A DNA stretch of 64,000 bases. It comes from Fimbriimonadia bacterium. GTDB lineage: Bacteria; Armatimonadota; Fimbriimonadia; Fimbriimonadales; GBS-DC. Below are positions 31,178 to 38,661 of this stretch, piece by piece. Each line of letters starts with the position of its first letter. Position 1 is the stretch's first letter. The notes under the pieces are model-generated. The model had not been told where the DNA came from. It ran no database searches and saw only the letters and a list, made by a program, of their open reading frames with translations. The translations under genes were made by a program, and so were the position numbers. Location: contig JAHCHP010000001.1 in NCBI GenBank assembly GCA_026129765.1, positions 186,001 to 250,000 of the forward strand, written 5' to 3'.

Positions 31178-33016
31178 TTATTGAATCTGATAAACCTCTA
31201 CACGTTTGCTTGAAAACTGGAGCGATAATTGCCCATTTTGAATACTCTCTTCCAACTGCAGCCGCCAACGATCTTGCGTTTCTGATGGCGCAAAAGCGCG
31301 ATTGATCACCACATGAGTGAACCCTTGTCGCTTGAACTCCTCTATCATGGTTTGAGCGGTTTCTAACCGTTCAAAGAGAATGACCCGGTGATGTCCCGGA
31401 TTGCCCCAAAGGTAGTCGCGATCTAAATAGAAGCAGCGCGGTTCATCGAACAGAATCACTTTACTTTCAGCAGGGGTTTGCTGGTTGATATAGCGGAAAG
31501 CGGCATAAGGCTGCAATTTGCGTTCTAAGTAGGCTTCGCGGTCTTCTAAGGCAGAGGGAACCTCGGATAGGTAAATGGTGCCGAACAGCCACAAACAGAA
31601 GAAGCTTTGAAACGTCAGCAGACCGATAAACAGCGTTTTGACCCCTTTCCCGGTATGCTCGAGGCGCGCCGTTGTAAGAGCCGCCGTGATGGGGAAAATC
31701 GCCAGCAGATAGCGGATTTGCTGCATCAGAAAGAACCAGCCGACCGCGCTGCCCAACGCGAACAACGCCAGCCAAAGACCTCCCGCAGGCAGTCCTGAAG
31801 CCACCGGCAGGAAAAGAGAAGCGGAATGTCCCGCGCCGGATGCCCCCAGAAGATAGGGATGGTCGTTGATGGGAACGCCCAGCGGATCGGCGAAAGGCGC
31901 GGGATGCGCCGCCAAGTTCCAGGGCAGTTGCAGCAGATCGGTCGGCGAGCGTCCGATACCAAACTTGAGTTGGTCGCCCCGGTAGGCAACCGCGTTTTCC
32001 GCGCTCCAATGCCTGCCCCCAAATAGTTCATAGGCAAAAGGGTAGACCGGGTTGCCTGTGAAGACGAAATTTTTGATATACCAAGGCGCGCCAATCGCCA
32101 ACGCAAGCAAACCTGCTCCTATGAGAGAACGCGCGCCCATCGTCCACTTTTGTACAATAATCCACGCTAAACCTATAACGCCCAATACGCCCCAACTGAG
32201 CAAAGCCGTGTATTTTGTGCCAAGCGCAAAACCCATCATCAAGCCTGCCGCCCACAACCATTTGGTTTCACGCTCTATGACTCCGCGATAAAGGGCAAAG
32301 ACGCTTAAGGCGGTATAGAGCGCGGTGGAGAGGTCAATGTAGGAGACGCCCGCCTGCCAGATGGCGATGGGGGTGGATGTTAGCAACAAGGCAGACCATT
32401 CTCCTTTACCGCCCAGTTTGCGCGCAAAAGCGAACGTGCCGAGAATCGTCAGTACCCACATCCACCAGTGGAAGACCTTCGCGCCAGCGACACCGCCCGA
32501 CCACAGCCCCCACAGAAATAAGGTGTCTAATAGGGCAGGGAAGTTACTCTGGTGCATGAAGGGGATGAACTCGATGCCGCCTTTTGACAGGTGGATTTTC
32601 GGCGCAGCCAGATGATATGCCATCCCGTCCCAATCGTTCGAATCGGGAGGCAGCCAGACGATGACCAGCGACATAAGGAGCAGCGCAATGATCAGAAAAC
32701 GCGCCAGCCATTGGGCAGGAGAAACGGTTTCGGCTTGGGTTTGGGAAATGGATTGGGCGCGGCGGTCTTGCAGAAAGTGTTTCCAGCCTTGCCAGGCGAA
32801 TGGAAGAAGCAGAAGAACCGGCAGCGCCAACAGGAAATTGAGCTGTTGCAGCAGCCCCAGCAAGAACACGGCATAGCTGAAAATGCCCAGCCCGAACGCG
32901 CCCCCAAAGGCAATACGTTCTAAGGGGGATGCGTTTCTCAGGCTTGCGCGCAGAAACCACATGCCCGCGCCGATGGTTAGCAGTGTCAAAAGCGATGAGA
33001 TCAAGATGCCCAGCAC
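31178..33016 (-). CDS. PMT-like polytopic membrane glycosyltransferase
   Basis: The 612-residue product has about twelve hydrophobic helices. LPPDSNDWDGMAYHLAAPKI in the first large loop places acidic residues where GT39-type enzymes have theirs, and the C-terminal soluble part includes RYINQQTPAESKVILFDEPR, as in many uncharacterised bacterial dolichyl-phosphate-mannose-type transferases. Substrate unknown. The start codon is GTG 33016 and has no good Shine-Dalgarno; an ATG 17 codons later is possible. It follows the thioredoxin-like gene by 49 bases on the same strand. Confidence 0.7.
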   Translation of the reverse strand: MLGILISSLLTLLTIGAGMWFLRASLRNASPLERIAFGGAFGLGIFSYAVFLLGLLQQLNFLLALPVLLLLPFAWQGWKHFLQDRRAQSISQTQAETVSPAQWLARFLIIALLLMSLVIVWLPPDSNDWDGMAYHLAAPKIHLSKGGIEFIPFMHQSNFPALLDTLFLWGLWSGGVAGAKVFHWWMWVLTILGTFAFARKLGGKGEWSALLLTSTPIAIWQAGVSYIDLSTALYTALSVFALYRGVIERETKWLWAAGLMMGFALGTKYTALLSWGVLGVIGLAWIIVQKWTMGARSLIGAGLLALAIGAPWYIKNFVFTGNPVYPFAYELFGGRHWSAENAVAYRGDQLKFGIGRSPTDLLQLPWNLAAHPAPFADPLGVPINDHPYLLGASGAGHSASLFLPVASGLPAGGLWLALFALGSAVGWFFLMQQIRYLLAIFPITAALTTARLEHTGKGVKTLFIGLLTFQSFFCLWLFGTIYLSEVPSALEDREAYLERKLQPYAAFRYINQQTPAESKVILFDEPRCFYLDRDYLWGNPGHHRVILFERLETAQTMIEEFKRQGFTHVVINRAFAPSETQDRWRLQLEESIQNGQLSLQFSSKRVEVYQIQ

Positions 33017-33065
33017 AGTGCTGTGAGATTCGGCAACGGGCGCGCGATTCCTGTTTGCTCTAATT

Positions 33066-33746
33066 TTACTTCAGCAGCGCATCGATTTCTTTCTCGATCT
33101 GTTTGATGTCTGGTTTCCCGGTCCACTGCCGGACGATTTGCCCTTGGCGATCAATCAAGAAAAGCGCGGGTATCGCTTTCACGCGCAGTTTCTCGAATAG
33201 CGGTTCTGAGCCATTATCCAGCGCGATGAGGTAGTTTAGCGGACGATTTTTCAAGAAGGATTGCACTTTGGGCGCGCCCTCTTCATCAATGGAAATCCCC
33301 ACCAGCGCGAAGTTTTGCGATTGATACTTCTCATGCAATTTCTGCAGGCTGGGCAGCGAGTCGATACATGGTTTACACCAAGTTGCCCAGAAATCGACCA
33401 AGACCACTTTGCCGCGCAGGCTTTCTAACTTGAACGGCTCGCCGCTAAGGGTTTTCATCGCCACGGCAGGGGAAGCCATCGGCAGCGGCAGCGGCAGCCA
33501 ACTTTCTGGATTGGCTTTAAACTCTGGCACTTCTTTCGGGTTGCAGAAGTAGTACGCCTGATCCTTGTAACGGACTCCCGCTTTGGGTGTTTCCAGCCCA
33601 TGGCCGCTGCCCTGAGCTTCGCAAACCACACATTCGGCTTTCTTGGGCAGTTCATTCTTGGGGATATCCACAGGCTTTTCCTGCGCAACTCCCATTGTCA
33701 GATTCAACAGTAAACCGGCAATAAGCCATGATTGTTTATTCATCAT
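33066..33746 (-). CDS. TlpA/ResA-type thioredoxin with N-terminal YHS-like metal domain
   Basis: The 226-residue product has a signal peptide (1-21). Residues 38-84 contain ECVVCEAQGSG, YYFCNPKEVPEFKANPESW (Cys39, Cys42, Cys68), the layout of a YHS/TRASH-like metal-binding unit. From residue 95 a TlpA-like thioredoxin fold follows with the redox motif WCKPC (Cys124, Cys127) and FLIDRQGQIVRQW. Such proteins reduce disulfides outside the membrane, for example in CuA or cytochrome c assembly; the metal-binding front would suit copper handling. AAGGAGA precedes the ATG. Function is inferred. Confidence 0.8.
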   Translation of the reverse strand: MMNKQSWLIAGLLLNLTMGVAQEKPVDIPKNELPKKAECVVCEAQGSGHGLETPKAGVRYKDQAYYFCNPKEVPEFKANPESWLPLPLPMASPAVAMKTLSGEPFKLESLRGKVVLVDFWATWCKPCIDSLPSLQKLHEKYQSQNFALVGISIDEEGAPKVQSFLKNRPLNYLIALDNGSEPLFEKLRVKAIPALFLIDRQGQIVRQWTGKPDIKQIEKEIDALLK

Positions 33747-33758
33747 CGATTGTCTCCT

Positions 33759-34424
33759 TCACCATGCCCATCCGATGCTTAAACCCGGACGCTTCATCCA
33801 AGCCAACATCAGAGTGACATTGTAGTTTTCTTGTTTGTATGTCAATAACAGGTGGGTATGCCTGCCGTCATTCATCGATAGCAGATCCCACTGAGGCGCC
33901 AGAGAAAAGTTGACGCCGAACGGGAATTCAAACCCGCGTTTGAACTCAGAATAGCTCATAGATACATAAGGCGCAGCGCGAAGCCCATGCAGGCTTTTTG
34001 CCATCGACACATAGTAGGCATGGTTGCCTTCCGGCGTGCCGATACGGTCACTGGATGTGCCGAACGAGATCATGGGCGTCGTTTCTGTTTCGGTTTGTAA
34101 GACCCAATTGATCGTCGGTAAAATCTCGCCCACCACTGGGTTGTATTCAAAGCCTGCTTGGAGACGCGGGTTGATCCGGTAAGCGGTGTTGAACCGCCAA
34201 CGCGGACGCGCCACCGGCGTATCCACATAGCGCAGCGTGAATTGCCATTGTTTGTTAATGTTCCCCGAACCGAGGAACCGACCCTCACCGGGTCAGCCCA
34301 CTCAAGCCGGGACCGCGATGGACGGTCTCTTCGGCAAGGGTTTGGTATCGATTGCTTCTTGCGATTGGGCGGACATCGCCATCATCAGGCTGATCCCCGC
34401 AAACGCAATTTGAAATCGTTTCAT
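33759..34424 (-). pseudogene. Exported beta-barrel-like gene interrupted by two in-frame UGA codons
   Basis: ATG 34424, preceded by AGGAGA, opens a signal peptide (MKRFQIAFAGISLMMAMSAQ) and about 20 more residues. It reaches TGA at 34304-34302 and, two codons on, TGA at 34295-34293. The same frame then stays open for 178 codons: PGEGRFLGSGNINKQW, then strand-like segments (WQFTLRYVDT, YYVSMAKSLHGLRAAPYVSMSY), to GWAW and stop at 33759. Continuity on both sides shows one gene. Explanations are two nonsense changes (TGG to TGA would give PAWVGWPGEG), a compensating frameshift pair (the other frame reads GPGLSGLTR here), or selenocysteine insertion, given a tRNA-Sec gene in the window and a hairpin at 34260-34278. 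A pseudogene is the conservative call. Confidence 0.6.
34260..34278 (-). promoter_or_regulatory. Hairpin 14 bases after the second in-frame UGA
   Basis: GTTCCTCG and CGGGGAAC (one G-U pair) form 8 base pairs around the loop GTT. The apical loop starts with G and lies 22 bases after the UGA, inside the range described for bacterial SECIS elements. It is listed as a candidate only. Confidence 0.3.
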
Positions 34425-34535
34425 CTGTTTTTGTCTCCTGTGTACGAGCTGACACCCAACGACTTGCTCACGGCAGCAAACTTGGAGCAGCATGCGCTAA
34501 ATTTCACGAAAAAGTAGATGTTTTTAGCGTGAAAA

Positions 34536-34934
34536 TTACACAGGAGGGGCGCGGGGATTCAGCGAATTAGAGGCAATGTCGGATCGGTTGATACGGTCCG
34601 ATGCCCTGCTGATGGGAGTGTATTTTTCTGGAAATTCAATTGGAAATTGAGCAATTTTGGGACCCAGCAAAGGCGACAGCAGATAAGCCTGTGTCAGTGG
34701 GGCTTTGCTGGTTGAATCGGCAGTGGTCAGCGAACAGCACGGCTGCGGGCAGACAGTTCCTTGAGGCAAGGTCTCATGGGCTTCTTCTGTCGTTTCGCAC
34801 ACGGGCGCGCAATGGATGCACTCGCAATGACAATCGGGGTGCCGGTGAAATGGCAGCGCAATTAAACTCATAAGCGAGAGAACCCATAGCCAATACCATC
34901 GTTTCTGCTGCTGATTGCGAAGGGTCATGCTCAC
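34536..34934 (-). CDS. Small Cys/His-rich exported protein of unknown function
   Basis: A basic N-terminus and one hydrophobic segment (WYWLWVLSLMSLIALPF) are followed by HRHPDCHCECIHCAPVC and TVCPQPCCSL, a dense run of Cys and His that looks metal-binding. The remaining 60 residues are unremarkable. The start may be GTG 34934 (132 residues) or ATG 34928; a TATAAT ends 5 bases before the GTG and 11 before the ATG, so the mRNA would be nearly leaderless. It lies upstream of the interrupted barrel gene and the YHS-thioredoxin, hinting at a metal-related group. No family was recognised. Confidence 0.6.
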   Translation of the reverse strand: MSMTLRNQQQKRWYWLWVLSLMSLIALPFHRHPDCHCECIHCAPVCETTEEAHETLPQGTVCPQPCCSLTTADSTSKAPLTQAYLLSPLLGPKIAQFPIEFPEKYTPISRASDRINRSDIASNSLNPRAPPV

Positions 34935-34939
34935 AAGGG

Positions 34940-34945
34940 ATTATA
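34940..34945 (-). promoter_or_regulatory. -10 element of the Cys/His-rich gene
   Basis: TATAAT, 5 bases from GTG 34934 and 11 from ATG 34928. Confidence 0.55.
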
Positions 34946-35054
34946 CCTTACTTTGGGGGTTATTTCACTTGCAAACTGGCTTTCACGCAGGAGCATCCAA
35001 AATAGTTAGTCGAAGGATTATACTTGCGCGCTTGGGAATAGTGCCTTTGAAAAG

Positions 35055-35173
35055 CAGACCCGTTCGCTTCGCTCAGGGTGACAGCGGGGGCAGACCTGTG
35101 TGTCTTCCCGAACAGAGGGCGCACACGCAGGCGCGCCCCTACAATTGTCATGCCGAGCGAAGCCGAGGCATCG
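35055..35173. repeat. Dispersed intergenic repeat, copy A
   Basis: This fills most of the 303-base gap between the Cys/His-rich gene and lpxK. It contains GCAGACCCGTTCGCTTCGCTC, split here as GCAGACCCGTTCG and CTTCGCTCAGGGTGA, then GGGGCAGACCTGTGTGTCT, GGGCGCACACGCAGGCGCGCCC, read as a hairpin, and TGTCATGCCGAGCGAAGC with AGGCAT. The modules recur in the same order at 41961-42094 and partly at 56613-56680. No gene is seen in the gap. Confidence 0.75.
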
Positions 35174-35237
35174 ACGGTTTGTGTAAAAAGACACCCTCAT
35201 GTTGGTCTACTTATATGAACCCAAAAATCCTGCCAAG

Positions 35238-36263
35238 TCACAATAAATTATCCAATAGCCATAGGTTGAACGCTTCCGGCAGTTCTACACGATAACTTAA
35301 TGTCCAGAGTTGCGCTTTGCCTTCCAACAGAGGGCGCAGTTTGATGGCGTCTTTTTCTGTTGAGAGGATCGTCCGTCCAAGGTAGGGCTGCAAGTCACGC
35401 GCATCATAAGCGTGATGATCGGGAAAGGCAGCGGTTTCCACAGGGGTGATTCCCAAGACCTTGAGCGATTCGACAAAGCGTTCTGGGCGCGCAATCCCCG
35501 ACAGCGCAATCAGGGGGCGTGTTTTTGCCTGTTCTATCGGAATTGCTTGCTGGGTAAATCCATCTTTCAGTTGGTCAAGACAGGCTTTTGCCAGAAATTG
35601 AGGCAGTTTTGACCGGAGAGAGGGCATTTCAGCAGGTGAAGAAGCCTGAAAAGATTGGTCAATAAAAAGAATCGCGGAGGCGCGACGTAGACCTGAAAGC
35701 GGTTCACGAAGCGGTCCAGCAGGCAGGCAATAGCCATTGCCGATGGGCAAGCGGGCAGGTAAAAGAATGAGATCAACCGACCGCGCCAATGGCAGATGCT
35801 GGAAACCGTCATCTAAAACGAGCGCGTCGGGCTGGAAATGTTCCAAAGCGGTCTGGGCGGTGAGAACCCTGCGTTTGCCGACTACCACCGGCGTATCCGT
35901 AAGCGCATTCAATATTTCCAGCGGTTCCTCGCCGATTTCCGCAGGGCTATATTCTTTGTTAGGCAACAGGGGGGTCGCTTCTTGCCAGCGCTTGCCTCCA
36001 TAGCCGCTGCAGAGAACGACCGGGCGCATGCCGCGCGATTTCAGCAACTGCGCGATGGCGATAGTGGTGGGGGTTTTGCTTGCGCCACCCACTAAAAGGG
36101 AACCGACCCCTATCACGGGGATAGGAAGAATTTTTCGCCGCTTGATGCCCAACTGGTAAACCGATTCATAAGCGCGCCAGCCTGCTGTATAGAGCGCGGA
36201 GAGCCCTCGCGCCCAGAGAGGTGGTTTTGCCTGTTCCCATATCGCTGACCAGTTTGCTGACAT
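35238..36263 (-). CDS. lpxK: Tetraacyldisaccharide 4'-kinase
   Basis: From ATG 36263 the protein has 341 residues. It has a membrane-proximal N-terminus, the P-loop region VGSLLVGGASKTPTTIAIAQ (ATP binding; most LpxK read GGTGKTP), and VLDDGFQHLPLARSVDLILL, the LpxK signature. It phosphorylates the lipid A disaccharide precursor at the inner membrane, which indicates an LPS outer membrane. TACAAT lies 8 bases before this ATG. An earlier in-frame start at 36296 would include the -10 element and is less likely. No other lpx genes are in the window. Confidence 0.93.
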   Translation of the reverse strand: MSANWSAIWEQAKPPLWARGLSALYTAGWRAYESVYQLGIKRRKILPIPVIGVGSLLVGGASKTPTTIAIAQLLKSRGMRPVVLCSGYGGKRWQEATPLLPNKEYSPAEIGEEPLEILNALTDTPVVVGKRRVLTAQTALEHFQPDALVLDDGFQHLPLARSVDLILLPARLPIGNGYCLPAGPLREPLSGLRRASAILFIDQSFQASSPAEMPSLRSKLPQFLAKACLDQLKDGFTQQAIPIEQAKTRPLIALSGIARPERFVESLKVLGITPVETAAFPDHHAYDARDLQPYLGRTILSTEKDAIKLRPLLEGKAQLWTLSYRVELPEAFNLWLLDNLL

Positions 36264-36271
36264 CGGAGGCA

Positions 36272-36277
36272 ATTGTA
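36272..36277 (-). promoter_or_regulatory. Leaderless-type -10 of lpxK
   Basis: TACAAT, 8 bases to ATG 36263; divergent from the Nudix promoter 24 bases away. Confidence 0.5.
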
Positions 36278-36300
36278 CCCTGTTTACGCCGGCCATCGGG

Positions 36301-36306
36301 TAAAAT
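36301..36306 (+). promoter_or_regulatory. -10 of the Nudix gene
   Basis: TAAAAT with 11 bases to ATG 36318 and no Shine-Dalgarno. Confidence 0.45.
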
Positions 36307-36317
36307 CTATTATCAGT

Positions 36318-36854
36318 ATGGAATTCGAAGAGAGTACCGTTGAGAGTGAATTAATCTATAAGGGGCGCGTCGTGTCGTTGCGGTTGGACACGGTGCAGCT
36401 TGCCAATGGGCGAACGGTGACGCGGGAGATCGTTCAGCATCGGGGCGCGGTGGCGATTGTGCCGCTGCTTGATAACAGTACGGTGCTGCTCGTCCGGCAG
36501 TATCGCCAGGCGGTGGGCGAGGCGTTGCTGGAGATACCCGCAGGCACTTTGGAAGAGAACGAATCGCCCGAAACTTGCGCCATCCGCGAGCTGGAGGAAG
36601 AGACCGGCTATACCGCTAAGCTGATGCAGCCGATGTTCAGTCAATATCTCGCGCCGGGCTATTCGCAGGAGGTGCTGCATGTGTTTCTGGCAGAGGAACT
36701 GAGCGAAGGCAGTGCCAGACCAGAAGAGGACGAACAATTAGAATTGGTGGAGACACCTGTTTCGGAGGTGGCTCCGATGGTATTGGATGGACGGATACGC
36801 GATGCGAAAACGATCGCGGGACTGCTGGTCACTTTGCGCTTGTTGGGCAAGTGA
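36318..36854 (+). CDS. Nudix hydrolase, ADP-ribose pyrophosphatase type
   Basis: The 178-residue protein carries a complete Nudix box at residues 76-98 (GTLEENE, then RELEEETGY), preceded by LLVRQYRQAVGEALLEIPAG, which is typical of ADP-ribose pyrophosphatases (NudF-like). It would split ADP-ribose to AMP and ribose 5-phosphate. It begins a plus-strand run with a B12-binding protein and an ADP-ribosylglycohydrolase; the latter releases ADP-ribose, so the two could act in sequence. An upstream in-frame ATG overlaps the divergent promoter region and is not favoured. Confidence 0.9.
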   Translation: MEFEESTVESELIYKGRVVSLRLDTVQLANGRTVTREIVQHRGAVAIVPLLDNSTVLLVRQYRQAVGEALLEIPAGTLEENESPETCAIRELEEETGYTAKLMQPMFSQYLAPGYSQEVLHVFLAEELSEGSARPEEDEQLELVETPVSEVAPMVLDGRIRDAKTIAGLLVTLRLLGK

Positions 36855-36875
36855 CAGGCAACTGGAGGAGAAACA

Positions 36876-37283
36876 ATGACAACCATTCCGCGCATTGTCG
36901 TGGCAAAAGTGGGCTTAGATGGACATGATCGAGGCGCAAAGGTGGTCGCCCGCGCTTTGAGAGATGCCGGTTTTGAAGTCATCTACACCGGCTTGCGACG
37001 GTCGCCGGAGGATGTGGTCGATATCGCCATTCAAGAGGACGCGCATGTGATTGCCGTGAGCATGCTGTCGGGAGCCCATAGTGTGCTGCTGCCCCGAATT
37101 TTGAATCTTCTGAAGGAAAAACAGGCAGAAGATATTATGTTGATTGCAGGCGGAACGATCCCTGATGATGACGCGGAAGCGTTGAAACAGATGGGGGTCA
37201 AAGCGATCTACCCGCCTGGAACCATGACCGATGATTTCGTTGCCGACATCAAACGCCTCTTGGGCGAAGCCGCCCTTGTCTAA
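36876..37283 (+). CDS. Stand-alone cobalamin-binding domain, methylmalonyl-CoA mutase C-terminal type
   Basis: The 135-residue protein is a single B12-binding Rossmann-like domain. The DxHxxG motif is in KVGLDGHDRGAKV (Asp15, His17, Gly20), followed by GFEVIYTGLRRSPEDVV, SMLSGAH and IAGGTIPDDD, all as in the small subunit or C-terminal domain of methylmalonyl-CoA mutases. His17 would coordinate cobalt. No catalytic mutase subunit is nearby, so the partner must be encoded elsewhere or the protein has another role. GGAGGAG precedes the ATG, and the gene follows the Nudix gene by 21 bases. Confidence 0.9.
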   Translation: MTTIPRIVVAKVGLDGHDRGAKVVARALRDAGFEVIYTGLRRSPEDVVDIAIQEDAHVIAVSMLSGAHSVLLPRILNLLKEKQAEDIMLIAGGTIPDDDAEALKQMGVKAIYPPGTMTDDFVADIKRLLGEAALV

Positions 37284-37294
37284 TCACCCCCATT

Positions 37295-38635
37295 ATGCGA
37301 ATACCTTATCTCCACTTGACAAAGGCAGACCTGCAGACCGAGCGTTTGCAGTGCGAACAAGAAGGACGCGATTTTAGTGACGCGCTGCCAGAATTTGAGC
37401 GATTGATGGAGGCAGATTTAGAAGACTCCAGTCAGCAAGCAGCGGCGCAGGTATGGTTAGATGATACATTAAGATTGCCCGCCCGTCCCGATTATCCCTT
37501 TCATGAGCCGTCCGATTTAGATGGGATTCGCGCGTCGCGTCCAAAAAACTCGCCCCCTTTGCCGATTTGGGCGTGGTCTGATGACGCGCTGTTCGAGAAG
37601 TTGTATGGCGCGTGGGTGGGGCGCTGCGCGGGCTGTCTGCTGGGCAAACCGGTGGAGGGCTGGCGGCGCGACCGGATGTGGGGTTATTTGAAAGAGACCG
37701 GACGTGAACCGTTGAGCGATTATTTTAGCTTGAATGTGCCGGAGACGATTCAAAGCAAATATGAACTTCCAAAATGGGCCGCTTTCAAAGAGAATGTGAA
37801 TGCCATGCCCGAAGATGACGACCTGAACTATACCACCGCTGGCTTGATTATTTTGGAGCAGCACGGCAGAGACTTCAGCCCGGAGCATGTGGCGAATTTC
37901 TGGCTGTTGAACCTCCCTATTCTTCATACCTACACTGCGGAGCGCGTCGCTTATCATAACTTGGTGATGGGCATCACGCCGCCGCGTTCCGCGCTCTATC
38001 GCAACCCTTTCCGGGAGTGGATCGGCGCGCAGATACGAGCCGACTTTTGGGGATATGCCAATCCCGGCGATATGGAGCGCGCGGCGGAGTACGCTTGGCG
38101 AGACGCGGTGGTGTCGCATGTGAAGAACGGTATCTATGGCGAGATGTGGGTAGCCTCGATGATCGCCGCCGCTTTTGTCACCGAAAATATCCAAGACATT
38201 CTGTTGGCGGGTCTGGCGCAGATTCCCGAACAGTGCCGCTTGGCAAACCGCATTCACGCCGTGATGGAGTGGTACCAGTCGGGGATGGAATACATGACCG
38301 CGATTGAACGAGTGCATACTGAATGGGATGAGACTCGCGCGCACGACTGGTGTCATACGATCAGCAACGCGATGCTGGTTGCGATTGGGTTGCTCTGGGG
38401 CGAAAGCGATTTTGAAAGCTCTATCACAAAGGCAGTTTATGGCTGTTTCGATACCGACTGCAATGGCGCGACGGTCGGCAGTATTTTGGGCGCGATCTAT
38501 GGCAGGTCGCAACTGCCTGACAAATGGACAGCGATTCTGAATGACACCTTAGAGACCGGAATCGCGGGGTATCATCGTGTTTCACTGCGAGAAATGGCTG
38601 AGCGCAGCCAGCGGGTGGTTTTAACGCAAAGATAA
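37295..38635 (+). CDS. ADP-ribosylglycohydrolase-family protein
   Basis: From about residue 95 the 446-residue protein shows the ARH/DraG fold: LYGAWVGRCAGCLLGKPVEG, then MPEDDDLNYT where the family has a metal-binding Asp cluster, a helical core, and FDTDCNGATVGSILGAIYG (usually DTDTNA). The first 90 residues form an extra N-terminal part. Family members remove ADP-ribose from proteins or small molecules with two magnesium ions. The Cys in DTDCNG and the DDDLNY variant mean the exact activity is uncertain. It starts 11 bases after the B12 gene without a Shine-Dalgarno, so coupling is likely. Confidence 0.82.
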   Translation: MRIPYLHLTKADLQTERLQCEQEGRDFSDALPEFERLMEADLEDSSQQAAAQVWLDDTLRLPARPDYPFHEPSDLDGIRASRPKNSPPLPIWAWSDDALFEKLYGAWVGRCAGCLLGKPVEGWRRDRMWGYLKETGREPLSDYFSLNVPETIQSKYELPKWAAFKENVNAMPEDDDLNYTTAGLIILEQHGRDFSPEHVANFWLLNLPILHTYTAERVAYHNLVMGITPPRSALYRNPFREWIGAQIRADFWGYANPGDMERAAEYAWRDAVVSHVKNGIYGEMWVASMIAAAFVTENIQDILLAGLAQIPEQCRLANRIHAVMEWYQSGMEYMTAIERVHTEWDETRAHDWCHTISNAMLVAIGLLWGESDFESSITKAVYGCFDTDCNGATVGSILGAIYGRSQLPDKWTAILNDTLETGIAGYHRVSLREMAERSQRVVLTQR

Positions 38636-38646
38636 CATAAGGCAGG

Positions 38647-38652
38647 TATAAT
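38647..38652 (+). promoter_or_regulatory. Leaderless-type -10 of fabD
   Basis: TATAAT with 9 bases to ATG 38662; no Shine-Dalgarno is present. Confidence 0.6.
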
Positions 38653-38661
38653 TTTCGGCAT

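Noticed and set aside
33759-34424. Reassignment of UGA to tryptophan in this genome
   Set aside because: Many well-conserved genes here end at UGA at the expected length (for example nosZ, purA, acpP) and the only tRNA-Trp seen has anticodon CCA.
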